Below, in pieces: positions 51,401 through 59,156 of a stretch of 64,000 nucleotides of DNA (position 1 is its first letter; each line of letters starts with the position of its first letter). The position numbers were made by a program, and so were the translations under genes. Source of the DNA: Fidelibacterota bacterium (lineage in GTDB: Bacteria; Fidelibacterota; Fidelibacteria; Fidelibacterales; Fidelibacteraceae); assembly GCA_028718545.1 (NCBI GenBank), contig JAQULT010000002.1, positions 62,001-126,000 on the forward strand. Reading direction: 5' to 3'. The notes beneath the pieces were generated by a model that saw only the letters and a program-made list of their open reading frames with translations, was not told the DNA's origin and searched no databases.

Positions 51401-51550
51401 ATCCTGGGTTTTCCCTTTGAATGCATTGAGGACCGCGACATCCGTGATTTTCTGATGAAGGCAATACTGGACTTTTTTGAGAAGGATCAGGAAATTCGCA
51501 TTGACACTCCGAAGGATGGCCGCAAAAAAAGTTCATTGAATAACGGATAG
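48470..51550 (+). CDS. N-acetylmuramoyl-L-alanine amidase-like lipoprotein with inserted golvesin domain
   Basis: The 1026-residue lipoprotein has lipobox LAFSC near residue 20. A 150-residue leader precedes an amidase_3-type domain that appears split. The N-half has ALWNSHGWYYE and VPMLENAGANVLLPRERD (about 175-245). A golvesin C-terminal-like domain interrupts it (about 250-395; PYQSGENPFMMGTARR, VVVRANRLSQNKFIS). The C-half resumes with FAFHTDAGTTRND and ALLELHSHHNFLD (about 465-610), giving the His and Glu ligands. A fibronectin III domain (about 625-710) and an uncharacterised C-terminal domain follow. It probably cuts peptidoglycan or another polymer; related proteins are annotated xanthan lyase. 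Eight bases after the C26 gene. Confidence 0.78.
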   Translation: MKRAMIMMIVFLTAVLAFSCSGPSQAVKKTIPPVFLEQGKRVQEVYAATLKLMDLSKKGKIPGVEMDVYTRIDTLVLDRKERSLEIFFNNRFVYRPLREASLESMYRSLRDELGAAYRNYDIRFFSTGVPVEKLIPNYYILNPENRDPDKYPIQIHKSEPLVRNNSKPFTPSKGLYGRHIALWNSHGWYYENSLDRWEWQRARNFQIVEDIFPTAYVLQYLVPMLENAGANVLLPRERDFNTNEIIVDNDIGGEGYIESGKWEPCGYGWGPSEKPYQSGENPFMMGTARRRLANDNNAYVEYIPKIPQSGEYGVYVSYHHNPNNIDNARYTVYHAGGRTDFLVNQQMGGETWIYLGKFYFREGSAGKVVVRANRLSQNKFISTDAVRFGGGMGDIERGGKTSGRPRWVEASRYYLQYAGMPEEVYNIHQDTVDYNDDYKCRGEWVNFLKGTPFGPNNDRDTPGLGIPVDLSFAFHTDAGTTRNDTVVGTLLIYSRRGGNTDWKNPEQMEELTFPDGQSRYVNRDLADIIQTQIVDDIRAKYDPAWNHRGMWDSGYSEAWRPNVPAALLELHSHHNFLDMKFGNDPRFRFDVSRSIYKGMLRFLATQYRQEFVVQPLPPDHVSAEILHGKVIRIKWRPVLDPLEPSAVPQRYIVYTRRDNGGWDDGILLDGQQCLIPGIAENVIYSFKITAVNDGGESFPSEIVSVCHVPDSPKILVINGFDRVSGPEVLESGPYLGFMDAWGKSVPDRYDLSYTGSQYDFNANSKWLDDDSPGNGASYGDRETEVIVGNTRDYPYLHGLSIRAAGYSFDSASDEAVSTVQLDLEDYHSINIIYGEQKATPWPKPVAEPRFRIFPQAFASAIENYCLQGGNVLMSGAYVGSDLQGDKEREEFAAEILKYRWRTDFASRGGSVYTQNPRLFGKDLHFDFVTGFHPLIYGAENPDGIEPAKDSPAQTVMRYGENNVSAAVAYRGEDYNTVILGFPFECIEDRDIRDFLMKAILDFFEKDQEIRIDTPKDGRKKSSLNNG

Positions 51551-51589
51551 AACGGAACAAGCAGAAGCCCAAACGCTTTATGTAGGTGT

Positions 51590-52333
51590 ATGTACAGACA
51601 GTCCGGAAAATTCATAAAATTATGTGTTGTCTTGTGCCTCTTTGCAGGCATGGCACTCTATGCAAAAGATCCCGGAATAACGGCGTTCTACAAGGGTGAT
51701 TTTGAAAAAGCCCGGGATTATTATGAAGACCGTTTGGGAAATAAACGCGGAAATGAAAAATTGCTCTATAATGCGGGTACGGCGGCAATGGGTATGCAGG
51801 AAGGCGCTGCGGCAGGCTCCCTGCTGCGCCAAAGCCTGAGTTCTCCGGACCCTTCCCTGCGCGCAGCTGCGCTATACAACCTGGGACAGCTCTCCCTGCA
51901 GAACAATAACCCTTCGGAAGCGCTTGAATATTTTAAAAGAAGCATGATCGAAGACCCTGCCGATCTGAACAGCAAGGTGATGTACGAGCGGCTCCGCATG
52001 CTGATGCAGCAAAATGAGCAGCAGGAGCAGAATAAGGATCAGCAAAACGGGGGAGAGGATCCCGATAATCCGCAAATGCAAAATTCAGGACAGGATGAAG
52101 AACCGCAACAGGATCAATCCCAGCATGCCCCGGATGCCCAAAAAGGGGAAGAGGAACAGCAGCAGTCCCTAAACTCCGGGTTAAGCGAAGAGGATTTGCA
52201 AGCTCAGGATCTGTCTGAAGAACAGATCCGCAATATCCTGAATGCCATGCGGGAAAAAGAGATGGAATCGATGAAAAAACTGATCCTCAATAAGAACAAC
52301 AGCAAACGGATCAAACGCAGCAAAGAATGGTAA
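51590..52333 (+). CDS. batC: BatC-like TPR protein
   Basis: The 247-residue exported TPR protein has a signal peptide ending near residue 24 (LFAGMALYA). Tetratricopeptide repeats span about 30-140 (ITAFYKGDFEKARDYYE, EALEYFKRSMIEDPADL). A low-complexity Q/N/D/E-rich stretch (about 143-200) follows, then a basic tail IKRSKEW. This is the layout of BatC. It lies 39 bases after the amidase gene and overlaps batD by seven bases. BatA and BatB sit 50 kb away. The poly-acidic stretch is a normal feature of the family. Confidence 0.85.
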   Translation: MYRQSGKFIKLCVVLCLFAGMALYAKDPGITAFYKGDFEKARDYYEDRLGNKRGNEKLLYNAGTAAMGMQEGAAAGSLLRQSLSSPDPSLRAAALYNLGQLSLQNNNPSEALEYFKRSMIEDPADLNSKVMYERLRMLMQQNEQQEQNKDQQNGGEDPDNPQMQNSGQDEEPQQDQSQHAPDAQKGEEEQQQSLNSGLSEEDLQAQDLSEEQIRNILNAMREKEMESMKKLILNKNNSKRIKRSKEW

Positions 52334-54027
52334 AATCCCGTTATTTACTTCGAACAGCTTTTTTATTCTTGCTTCTGACACCCTTACTCTGGTCTCAGCG
52401 CGTGACGTTGACGGCTACAAAAACCCGCTTCAGCCTGAATGAAGCGATTCGTCTGACCTTTAATTTTGAAAATATCCAAAACGCACCGCGTACCATCGAC
52501 TTTGATCTGCACCCCGATCTGCAGGTCAGCGGCGGTCCCTACAGTTCTACTAATATGAGCTGGGTCAACGGAAAAATCAGCAGCAGCAGTACGCTTTCTT
52601 TTGATGTGATCGCCCGAAAAACGGGGCGTATTCGCATTCCTGCATTTGAATTCGACATCAAAGGCGAAAAATTCCAAACCGAAGCTTTGGTCCTTAATGT
52701 CAGCAAATCAGCCGTTCCCGAAGATCCGGACAGCGCCGAGACGCTGCCTTCAACCTTTATCAAGCTGCTCCTGCCAAAGGATTCCATGTATCAGGGAGAG
52801 ACCTTTACGCTTCACTATCATTTATACACGAGCGAACGGGTAGTGAATTATACCGCTTCGCCGCAGCAAAACCTGGAAGGCTTTATCGTCGATCATTTTA
52901 AGTTGCACGATGCTCCCGCTTCCTCAAAACAGATACTCGGCGGTAAAGAATATATAATCGCAGAGATTGCATCCCTGACCCTGACGGCCACGAAAACCGG
53001 GGAATTCGTGATCCCGGCGAAAGCCTTCCGGATTACTTTGAAACGCCAGGACCGCTATACCTCGATCTTTGACGATCCTTTCTTTGGCAGCTCCGGCAAC
53101 GATATCAATATTTATTCGAACCCGGATACGATCACGGTGTTTCCTCTGCCCGCAGGCGCGGGTCCGCATTTTACCGGAGCCATCGGGGACTTTGCCATGC
53201 ATGTATCGCTGGACAGCAGCGTGATCCGGGAAAATCAGGCCACTACGCTGCGTATTGATATTATCGGTCATGGAAATATGTCTCACTTCAGTTTTCCGGA
53301 ACAGCTGTTCCCGGGGAACATCGAGATCTTTGAACCCAAAGTAAAGAACAGCTTTCAGCTCCAGGGCCAGGATTACCGCGGACAGCGCAGCTGGGAATAC
53401 GTCCTAATCCCCTCGCGGCCGGGAATGATCAAAGTGAACGACATTCAATTCACCTATTTTTCGCTGGCGGATAAAATATACAGAACTCTTGTCATGCCCG
53501 TTAAAGATATCCGGGTTCTGACGCGTAACGAACTTGAGGGAGATTATGCTTCCGCGCTGAGCCCCGAAGAAGTACGTTTGCTTGCAAAAGATATCCGCTT
53601 TCTTCAGTTGGATGAGAAAAAGTGCGTTCCTGCAGGCTATGACCCCCTGCGCGATCCGCGCAACCGCAATGGTTACATATTTGCACTTTTCATTCTGCTG
53701 GGATTTGTGCTGATGGAACACATGTTCTCCCTTCGCGAGCGGAACATGCAGCGCATCCGCAGCAAGAACGCACTGAAAAATGCCATGCAGCATTTCCGGC
53801 GGATCGCAGAAGAGGACCGTGCGGAATACTACCTGGACGCCATTGAGAAAGGATTACTTATCTATTTGAATGACAAGCAAATAGAGAAGAGTGCCCATCC
53901 CGCTATTCCGGATCTTGTGAAAACCATCGAGACCTATAAATATGCACCGGGACTCTTATCGCGAAACCAGCTTGATCTTTTGAAAGATAAAGTGATCGCT
54001 ATTATTGAGGAAATTGAAGAAGTATGA
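52327..54027 (+). CDS. batD: BatD (aerotolerance protein)
   Basis: The 566-residue membrane protein starts with a signal peptide (LRTAFLFLLLTPLLWS). It has repeated Ig-like beta domains of the BatD/oxygen-tolerance family: VTLTATKTRFSLNEAIRL, ETFTLHYHLYTSERV and REWEY-like segments. One transmembrane helix lies near residues 451-466 (GYIFALFILLGFVLM), and a cytoplasmic helical domain follows. The domain order and 560-residue size fit BatD. It overlaps batC by seven bases and batE by four. Its role in oxygen tolerance is known only from genetics in other genera. Confidence 0.9.
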   Translation: MVKSRYLLRTAFLFLLLTPLLWSQRVTLTATKTRFSLNEAIRLTFNFENIQNAPRTIDFDLHPDLQVSGGPYSSTNMSWVNGKISSSSTLSFDVIARKTGRIRIPAFEFDIKGEKFQTEALVLNVSKSAVPEDPDSAETLPSTFIKLLLPKDSMYQGETFTLHYHLYTSERVVNYTASPQQNLEGFIVDHFKLHDAPASSKQILGGKEYIIAEIASLTLTATKTGEFVIPAKAFRITLKRQDRYTSIFDDPFFGSSGNDINIYSNPDTITVFPLPAGAGPHFTGAIGDFAMHVSLDSSVIRENQATTLRIDIIGHGNMSHFSFPEQLFPGNIEIFEPKVKNSFQLQGQDYRGQRSWEYVLIPSRPGMIKVNDIQFTYFSLADKIYRTLVMPVKDIRVLTRNELEGDYASALSPEEVRLLAKDIRFLQLDEKKCVPAGYDPLRDPRNRNGYIFALFILLGFVLMEHMFSLRERNMQRIRSKNALKNAMQHFRRIAEEDRAEYYLDAIEKGLLIYLNDKQIEKSAHPAIPDLVKTIETYKYAPGLLSRNQLDLLKDKVIAIIEEIEEV

Positions 54028-54803
54028 TCCGACGCATTCTTATCATCGCCGTCCTTCCTTTTTTGATCTTTGCGGACGGAAATAAGCAGGAACGGGACGC
54101 GCTTTTCAAACAGGCCGTTTCCGCATATGCCGCTGAGGATTACGAAAGTGCGCTGAACACCTTCCTCTCCCTTGAGAACAGCGGGATTGTCAGCTGGGAA
54201 TTATTTTATAATATTGCAAATGTATATTACCGCAGGGGAGAACCCGGTCCGGCGATCCGTTACTGGGAAAAAGCCGCACTGCTGGCACCGGCAAATCCGG
54301 ACATAGCTCACAATTTGAACATTGCCCGTGAACAACTGAACGACAAGGTGGTTCTTCCCGAAATGTTCCGCCTGTTCCGCTGGTACCAGGAACTGCAAAA
54401 ACGCATCCCTCTGGACCGGATGATACGCCTTATCGGTTACCTTCTGGCTATTTTGCTCCTCATTCCCGCACTTTACCGTTTACGGCGGCATCTCCGCGGA
54501 AAAGCCAAAAGAACCCCTGCTTTTGTGATCACACTGTGTTTGGCGATCCTTATTCTTTTACTTTCCGTTATCACTCTGGATACCCTGTATGAACGCCGAA
54601 ACTCCCGGCATGCCATTATTCTGGCCGAACGCGCTGAGATTTATTCGGAACCCGACGCTAATTCGGTCCTGCTTTTCAGCCTGCATGAGGGCTCCAAAGT
54701 GCGCATCGGCAGAGAGATCGGCGAAGAATGGTCAAGGATCAGTTATTTTGACGATAAAATTGGCTGGATAAAATCGGAATATTTAGGTAAAATAGAAGAA
54801 TGA
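54024..54803 (+). CDS. batE: BatE-like TPR and SH3 protein
   Basis: The 259-residue protein has a signal peptide (ILIIAVLPFLIFA), TPR repeats (about 30-105; ALFKQAVSAYAAEDYESAL, AIRYWEKAALLAP), two membrane segments near 135-150 and 170-192, and a C-terminal SH3-type domain (AEIYSEPDANSVLLFSLHEG; WIKSEYLG). This is the BatE organisation. It overlaps batD and the downstream SPOR gene by four bases each, so the cluster is tightly coupled. Confidence 0.86.
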   Translation: MIRRILIIAVLPFLIFADGNKQERDALFKQAVSAYAAEDYESALNTFLSLENSGIVSWELFYNIANVYYRRGEPGPAIRYWEKAALLAPANPDIAHNLNIAREQLNDKVVLPEMFRLFRWYQELQKRIPLDRMIRLIGYLLAILLLIPALYRLRRHLRGKAKRTPAFVITLCLAILILLLSVITLDTLYERRNSRHAIILAERAEIYSEPDANSVLLFSLHEGSKVRIGREIGEEWSRISYFDDKIGWIKSEYLGKIEE

Positions 54804-55237
54804 AGAAGATCTGTATTACTATGTTCCTCTTTATAACGGGTGCCGCAACCTCCGCACAGGTCTTTCAGCAGGAATTTCTGGATCCTGCGGATCTGCGCAC
54901 CCCGTACCGTTTAAAGGAATTTAAAACCATTCTGCACAGTGAAGAAACGGTCTTTCCCAAAAATATCAGGATGATGGAACGCGAATACATTGAAACCCAG
55001 GGTTACCGTATTCAGCTGATCTCCACGCAGGACCGCAATGAAGCCATGCGGATCAAGACCCAGGCGGATGCGCGTTATGATCTGCCGGTATATATCGATT
55101 TTGAACCCCCTAACTACAAAGTCCGTATCGGCAATTATGCCAGTCAGGAAGAGGCTATGCGCAATCAGGAACACTTGCAGCGTCAGGGCTTTAAATTTGC
55201 CTGGGTCGTCCCCAGCAAGATCATTATTCCCAAATGA
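54800..55237 (+). CDS. SPOR-domain protein
   Basis: The 145-residue exported protein has a short signal peptide (CITMFLFITGAATSAQ) and a C-terminal SPOR domain (about 70-140; GYRIQLISTQDRNEAMRI, YKVRIGNYASQEEAM). SPOR domains bind denuded glycan strands of peptidoglycan at division sites. The N-terminal 50 residues are unassigned. It overlaps batE and the next TPR gene by four bases. Its presence ties the bat group to the cell envelope. Confidence 0.85.
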   Translation: MKKICITMFLFITGAATSAQVFQQEFLDPADLRTPYRLKEFKTILHSEETVFPKNIRMMEREYIETQGYRIQLISTQDRNEAMRIKTQADARYDLPVYIDFEPPNYKVRIGNYASQEEAMRNQEHLQRQGFKFAWVVPSKIIIPK

Positions 55238-56340
55238 AAAGAATTTTTGTTTCTATTCTGTTTGTCTTGTCTTTTTCCGGACTGCTTCTCCGGGCCGAAA
55301 GCGAACCTTTTGAGGAGGTTTTTGATCATTTTTACAATTATCGCTTCAAAGAGGCCCGTGATTACCTCACCGGGAAGATCATTTCTCTCAATGAAGCCTT
55401 TCCCTGTATCGCCTTCCTTTCCTACGCAAATATTCGCATAGACCTGCTGAATGCAAGATACGCGGGGATACTGGAGCGCAGCGATTCCATGATCGCTCTG
55501 TATCGTCCGGTATATGAGAAACATTTGAATTTATATCCCGATAATGTCGACGTGCAATTTTACTATACTGTTCTCCTGGCCGGGAAAATGCGGATTTATC
55601 TGAATAAAATGGATTATATCCAGATCATCAAGGACGGTCCGCGGATCCTGGAAAGGAAATTGATCATTGACCGCTACAGCCAGGAACCCTTTTATGATAT
55701 GTTCTTTGGCACCGGCTCCTTTCAGTACTATCTATCCGTGGTGGGACGGAATATCGGTCTGGGAAATATGATGAACCAGAGTATGGATGACGGAATCGCA
55801 GATCTGGAAAACGCTTACCGCAACGGAAAGTTCACGAAATGGGAAGCCGCGATCGCCCTGATGTATGTCTATCTCTACGATAAGATGGATTATACTGCCT
55901 GCGATGAACTCTGCAATACCTTTCTGAAGAAATATCCGGATAACCTGGAAGTACGCGCCATCGCTGCGGAATGCAGTTACTCGATGAACCACTTTATCGA
56001 AGGGGACCGGCACATCCGGCATATTCAGCGTCTGCTGGATAACGGTATACTTGAAAATGACATCGGAATGCGTGCAAGGGTCCTGTATCTGAAAGGCATA
56101 CGCGCAATGCTGAAAAAAGAGCACTTCAATGCCCTGGATTTCTTCAATCAGGCACACGAGCTTGATAATATTGAGTATTCCTGGTATAAAGCCATCATTC
56201 TGAAATATATCGGAGATGTTTATCTGGAAATGGGACTGACCCGAACGGCCATCCTGTATTATGAAGAAACGGTCAATTCTTCGGAGATCATCCCGCATGT
56301 CCGCGAAGCAAAAGAACAGCTGAAAAAGCTGAAAAAATAA
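55234..56340 (+). CDS. Exported TPR protein of unknown function
   Basis: The 368-residue exported protein has a signal peptide ending near 21 (LSFSGLLLRA) and TPR-like helical repeats, clearest at CDELCNTFLKKYPDNLEVRA and ALDFFNQAHELDNIEYSWYK. No enzyme motif is visible. It overlaps the SPOR gene by four bases and is last in the 46398-56340 run, 125 bases before the sigma-54-type activator. Such proteins often act as assembly scaffolds in the periplasm. That role is a guess. Confidence 0.78.
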   Translation: MKRIFVSILFVLSFSGLLLRAESEPFEEVFDHFYNYRFKEARDYLTGKIISLNEAFPCIAFLSYANIRIDLLNARYAGILERSDSMIALYRPVYEKHLNLYPDNVDVQFYYTVLLAGKMRIYLNKMDYIQIIKDGPRILERKLIIDRYSQEPFYDMFFGTGSFQYYLSVVGRNIGLGNMMNQSMDDGIADLENAYRNGKFTKWEAAIALMYVYLYDKMDYTACDELCNTFLKKYPDNLEVRAIAAECSYSMNHFIEGDRHIRHIQRLLDNGILENDIGMRARVLYLKGIRAMLKKEHFNALDFFNQAHELDNIEYSWYKAIILKYIGDVYLEMGLTRTAILYYEETVNSSEIIPHVREAKEQLKKLKK

Positions 56341-56409
56341 ATTCATTGCACAGTGACTTTCCTAAAAAATTCCCTATGAAACAGTATTACCGTTTGCCGT
56401 CACGAAAAT

Positions 56410-56424
56410 ATGCCAAAATGGCAT
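56410..56424. promoter_or_regulatory. 15-base palindrome upstream of the activator gene
   Basis: ATGCCA-AAA-TGGCAT is a perfect inverted repeat with a three-base centre, lying just upstream of the -35 box. Its inner 11 bases recur upstream of clpB at 27478. It could be an autoregulatory site for the adjacent regulator. Confidence 0.5.
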
Positions 56425-56430
56425 TTTTAC

Positions 56431-56459
56431 TTGAAAAACCAGAATAATTGTTCTATTAT
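56431..56459 (+). promoter_or_regulatory. Leaderless-type promoter of the sigma-54-type activator
   Basis: TTGAAA (56431-56436), 17-base spacer, TATTAT (56454-56459), six bases, ATG 56466. No Shine-Dalgarno is present. Near-consensus boxes and correct spacing make this the best example of the leaderless layout in the window. Confidence 0.65.
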
Positions 56460-56465
56460 TTTACT

Positions 56466-57626
56466 ATGAGAAACATTGAGCAAAAATACGGGATTATCGG
56501 AAAATCCGAAGAAATCCGGCAGCTAATTCAGGCTGTCGAACAGGTTGCGCCTTCCAATATCAGCATTCTGATCCTGGGGGAGAGCGGTGTCGGGAAAGAG
56601 CTGGTGGCCAAGGCTTTACATGAGCTGTCTCTGCGCAGGCACGGACCTTATGTCATTGTGAACTGCGGCGCTATTCCTGCCGGGACCATAGAATCGGAAT
56701 TGTTCGGGCACAAAAAAGGCTCCTATACCGGTGCGGTAGAGGACCGTAAAGGCTTTTTTGAAACTGCCGACAAGGGCACCATTTTACTGGATGAGATCGG
56801 CGAATTGCCGCCCGAGACGCAGGTTAAGCTTTTGCGCGTACTGGAGCAGGGGGAGATCACCCGCGTGGGTGAAAGCACAAGCCGGAAAGTGGATGTGCGC
56901 GTGATCGGCGCCACCAACCGTGATCTGGGTGATGAGGTCAGGAACGGACGTTTCCGCAAAGACCTGTATTACCGGCTTAAGACTATCATGATCCGCATTC
57001 CCGCCCTGCGGGAACGCCGGGAGGACATTCCGATGTTGGCGGAATACTTTATGATGCGTTACGCGGACGAGCATCACGCCGCTTATAAACCGATCACGCC
57101 TCAGGCTATGGAACTGCTGCTGCGTGCTCCTTGGGAAGGCAATGTACGCGAACTGAAAAATTTTATCGAATCCGTTTTTATTTTGGAAAACGGAAAAATA
57201 ATCCGGCCGGAGACCGTTTCGATGCATCTGAATCCCCATTACCGCGAAGGACATTACGATACACGCCTGCCGGTCCGCGTCAACAAGGACAGCGAGCAGG
57301 TCGAACGGGAACTGATCCTGCGTCAGCTATTTTTACTTCGGCAGGACATTGAGGAAATTAAGAACAAACTGTCCCAGATCGATATCGGCGATGTAGTGAC
57401 CATGAATAAGATGAAGGATATATCCCGTTATATTCAAGGTACGGAAGCGCACGATATCGATGTGGAAGCCGCTGCGGAAGACCGTACCATTCAGGAGATC
57501 GAAAAAGAGACCATCGCCAGGACCCTGGAAAAGTATTACGGTTCGAAAAGAAAGACCGCACAGGCGCTGGGAATGAGCGAACGGACTCTGTACCGTAAAA
57601 TAAAAGAATATGATCTAAGGGATTAA
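56466..57626 (+). CDS. Sigma-54-dependent transcriptional activator (sensor-less)
   Basis: The 386-residue regulator is an AAA+ sigma-54 activator with no N-terminal sensor, like PspF. Walker A is [18 protein letters not shown], and the sigma-54-contacting GAFTGA loop reads GSYTGA. Walker B is [16 protein letters not shown], with [20 protein letters not shown] for sensor 1 and the arginine finger. A coiled-coil linker (about 280-345) leads to a Fis-type helix-turn-helix ([18 protein letters not shown]). I chose ATG 56466; TTG 56448 would overlap the -10 box. It heads a unit with plsY, DUF6485, cobO-like and nadA, separated from plsY by one base. Confidence 0.9.
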   Translation: MRNIEQKYGIIGKSEEIRQLIQAVEQVAPSNISILILGESGVGKELVAKALHELSLRRHGPYVIVNCGAIPAGTIESELFGHKKGSYTGAVEDRKGFFETADKGTILLDEIGELPPETQVKLLRVLEQGEITRVGESTSRKVDVRVIGATNRDLGDEVRNGRFRKDLYYRLKTIMIRIPALRERREDIPMLAEYFMMRYADEHHAAYKPITPQAMELLLRAPWEGNVRELKNFIESVFILENGKIIRPETVSMHLNPHYREGHYDTRLPVRVNKDSEQVERELILRQLFLLRQDIEEIKNKLSQIDIGDVVTMNKMKDISRYIQGTEAHDIDVEAAAEDRTIQEIEKETIARTLEKYYGSKRKTAQALGMSERTLYRKIKEYDLRD

Positions 57627-57627
57627 T

Positions 57628-58437
57628 ATGCAATCGCTTCACTATCCTGTACTCCTTGTCGCGGCCTATCTGATCGGAAGTATTCCCTTTTCGCAAATCA
57701 TCGCGGCACTTTTCAGACCGGGCATCCGCCTGCGGGAGACCGGAAGTGAAAACATTGGGGCCACCAATGTCTTTGTGAATGCGGGACCCCTGGCGGGATT
57801 TATTGCCCTGCTTCTGGATATGGGCAAAGGCATCTTCGTTCTTTTTCTGGCACGCGCCTGGATGTCCTGGAGTTTCAGCGAGGATCTCTGGCAGATCCTC
57901 AGTCTGAGCGTATTTGTCATCCTGGGCCACGATTATCCGGTCTTTACAGGATTCAAGGGCGGTAAGGGACTCGCCGCAATGGAGGGTTTTCTGCTCTTTT
58001 TCGGAACGGCATGGGCAGTTCTGGTCCATCTGCCGCAGGCGCAGTTCCTCTTTCATAAAGACCGCCGGCGTGCGATGGCGCTGGCCAATGTTCTGGTTCT
58101 GCTGATGTTCCCCCTGATGAGCCTGCTTTGGCATATTGAATCTTTAACGGATATTGGCTGGCTGGGCTGGGATTTTACCCGGCTTTTTGGGGAACCGGTT
58201 CTGCAGCATGAAGCGCTCAGCGTGTTTTCTCTTATCTGGATGCTGATGTTCTTCATGCAGCGGGTCCTTGACACACCCGGTTTGCGGGAGGATGTCAAAA
58301 AGGGGGTATCATTTCCCCGGGCTTTCTTCATTCGCGGTCTTTTTGAACTCTTTCCCCTGGAATCGGATTACCGCCGCCCGGACCCCCGTATGCCCATGGG
58401 AGAAGAAGCCCTGTTCCGGAAAAAGGAGAAAGAATGA
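57628..58437 (+). CDS. plsY: PlsY-like glycerol-3-phosphate acyltransferase with C-terminal extension
   Basis: PlsY moves acyl groups from acyl-phosphate to glycerol-3-phosphate in phospholipid synthesis. The 269-residue membrane protein shows the three family motifs: [25 protein letters not shown] and [18 protein letters not shown]. About six hydrophobic segments follow the expected order. It is roughly 60 residues longer than usual. Residues about 205-269 form a soluble, charged tail ([15 protein letters not shown]) of unknown role. The start has AGGGA upstream. plsX is not in the window. Confidence 0.86.
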   Translation: MQSLHYPVLLVAAYLIGSIPFSQIIAALFRPGIRLRETGSENIGATNVFVNAGPLAGFIALLLDMGKGIFVLFLARAWMSWSFSEDLWQILSLSVFVILGHDYPVFTGFKGGKGLAAMEGFLLFFGTAWAVLVHLPQAQFLFHKDRRRAMALANVLVLLMFPLMSLLWHIESLTDIGWLGWDFTRLFGEPVLQHEALSVFSLIWMLMFFMQRVLDTPGLREDVKKGVSFPRAFFIRGLFELFPLESDYRRPDPRMPMGEEALFRKKEKE

Positions 58438-58634
58438 ATTGTAAGAAAGAAGAAAATCTCCGTCACTGCAATTGCAGTTACCCCTGCACGAAAAAAGGGA
58501 TTTGCTGTGAATGCATTGCCTATCACCGTCGTTCGCGCCAACTTCCGGCCTGTTTTTTTCCACGTGAGGCGGAAGCAAGCTACGACCGTTCATTTGAATT
58601 TTTTGCACAACTCGTAAAAGAAGGAAAAGTCTGA
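58434..58634 (+). CDS. DUF6485 cysteine-rich small protein
   Basis: The 66-residue protein has eight cysteines, seven in the first half: [19 protein letters not shown] and [12 protein letters not shown], plus PACFFP. It matches the DUF6485 family as I recall. The cysteine spacing suggests a bound metal or Fe-S cluster, which is inferred. It overlaps plsY by four bases and shares a base with the corrinoid adenosyltransferase start, so it is clearly a real gene. Confidence 0.85.
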   Translation: MNCKKEENLRHCNCSYPCTKKGICCECIAYHRRSRQLPACFFPREAEASYDRSFEFFAQLVKEGKV

Positions 58635-59155
58635 TGATCATTGTCTATACCGGGAACGGCAAGGGAAAGACCAGCGCGGCTCTGGGAACCCTGCTGCGCG
58701 CGGCCGGATATTTCAAGAAAACCTGTATTATCCAGTTTATCAAAGACGGATCCCAGTACGGGGAACACCATGCGGTGCGGCATTTTCTGAAAGATTTTGT
58801 GGATATGTACCAGGCCGGCATCGGCTTCTATAAACTGCCGGGTGACCGTCATGAGGAAACCGATCACCTTCAGGCGGCCGCCGAAGCCCTGGAACTTGCG
58901 GAAAAGAAGATGCGTTCAGGTGAATATGATCTTCTGATCCTGGATGAGATCCTGACGGCAGCCATGGTCAAGCTGCTCAGTGAGGAAGATATCCTGAAAC
59001 TGATGCGCAGCGTACCCGAAACCCTGCACCTTATCCTGACGGGCAGGGGAGCGACCCAAGCCGTCATTGATGCGGCGGACCTTGTAACGGACATGCAGGA
59101 GATCAAACATCCTTTCCAGAAAAAGGAAAGTGCCGTGGAAGGAATCGATTACTAA
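58634..59155 (+). CDS. cobO: Cob(I)yrinic acid a,c-diamide adenosyltransferase
   Basis: The 173-residue CobA/BtuR/CobO-type enzyme adenosylates cobalt(I) corrinoids. It begins with the modified P-loop YTGNGKGKTSAALGTLLRA, has CIIQFIKDG, YDLLILDEILTAAMVKLL and the LILTGRGATQAVIDAADLVT segment. Length is usual. It would make adenosylcobalamin for mutases or corrinoid methyltransferases, and the UroD-type protein at 12.6-14.0 kb is a possible corrinoid user in the same window. AAGGAAAAG precedes the start. No other cobalamin-synthesis gene is visible. Confidence 0.93.
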   Translation: MIIVYTGNGKGKTSAALGTLLRAAGYFKKTCIIQFIKDGSQYGEHHAVRHFLKDFVDMYQAGIGFYKLPGDRHEETDHLQAAAEALELAEKKMRSGEYDLLILDEILTAAMVKLLSEEDILKLMRSVPETLHLILTGRGATQAVIDAADLVTDMQEIKHPFQKKESAVEGIDY

Positions 59156-59156
59156 T

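Noticed and set aside
52000-52190. The Q/N/D/E-rich tract in batC as a sequencing or repeat artefact
   Set aside because: Acidic low-complexity tracts are normal in BatC proteins and the frame is intact.
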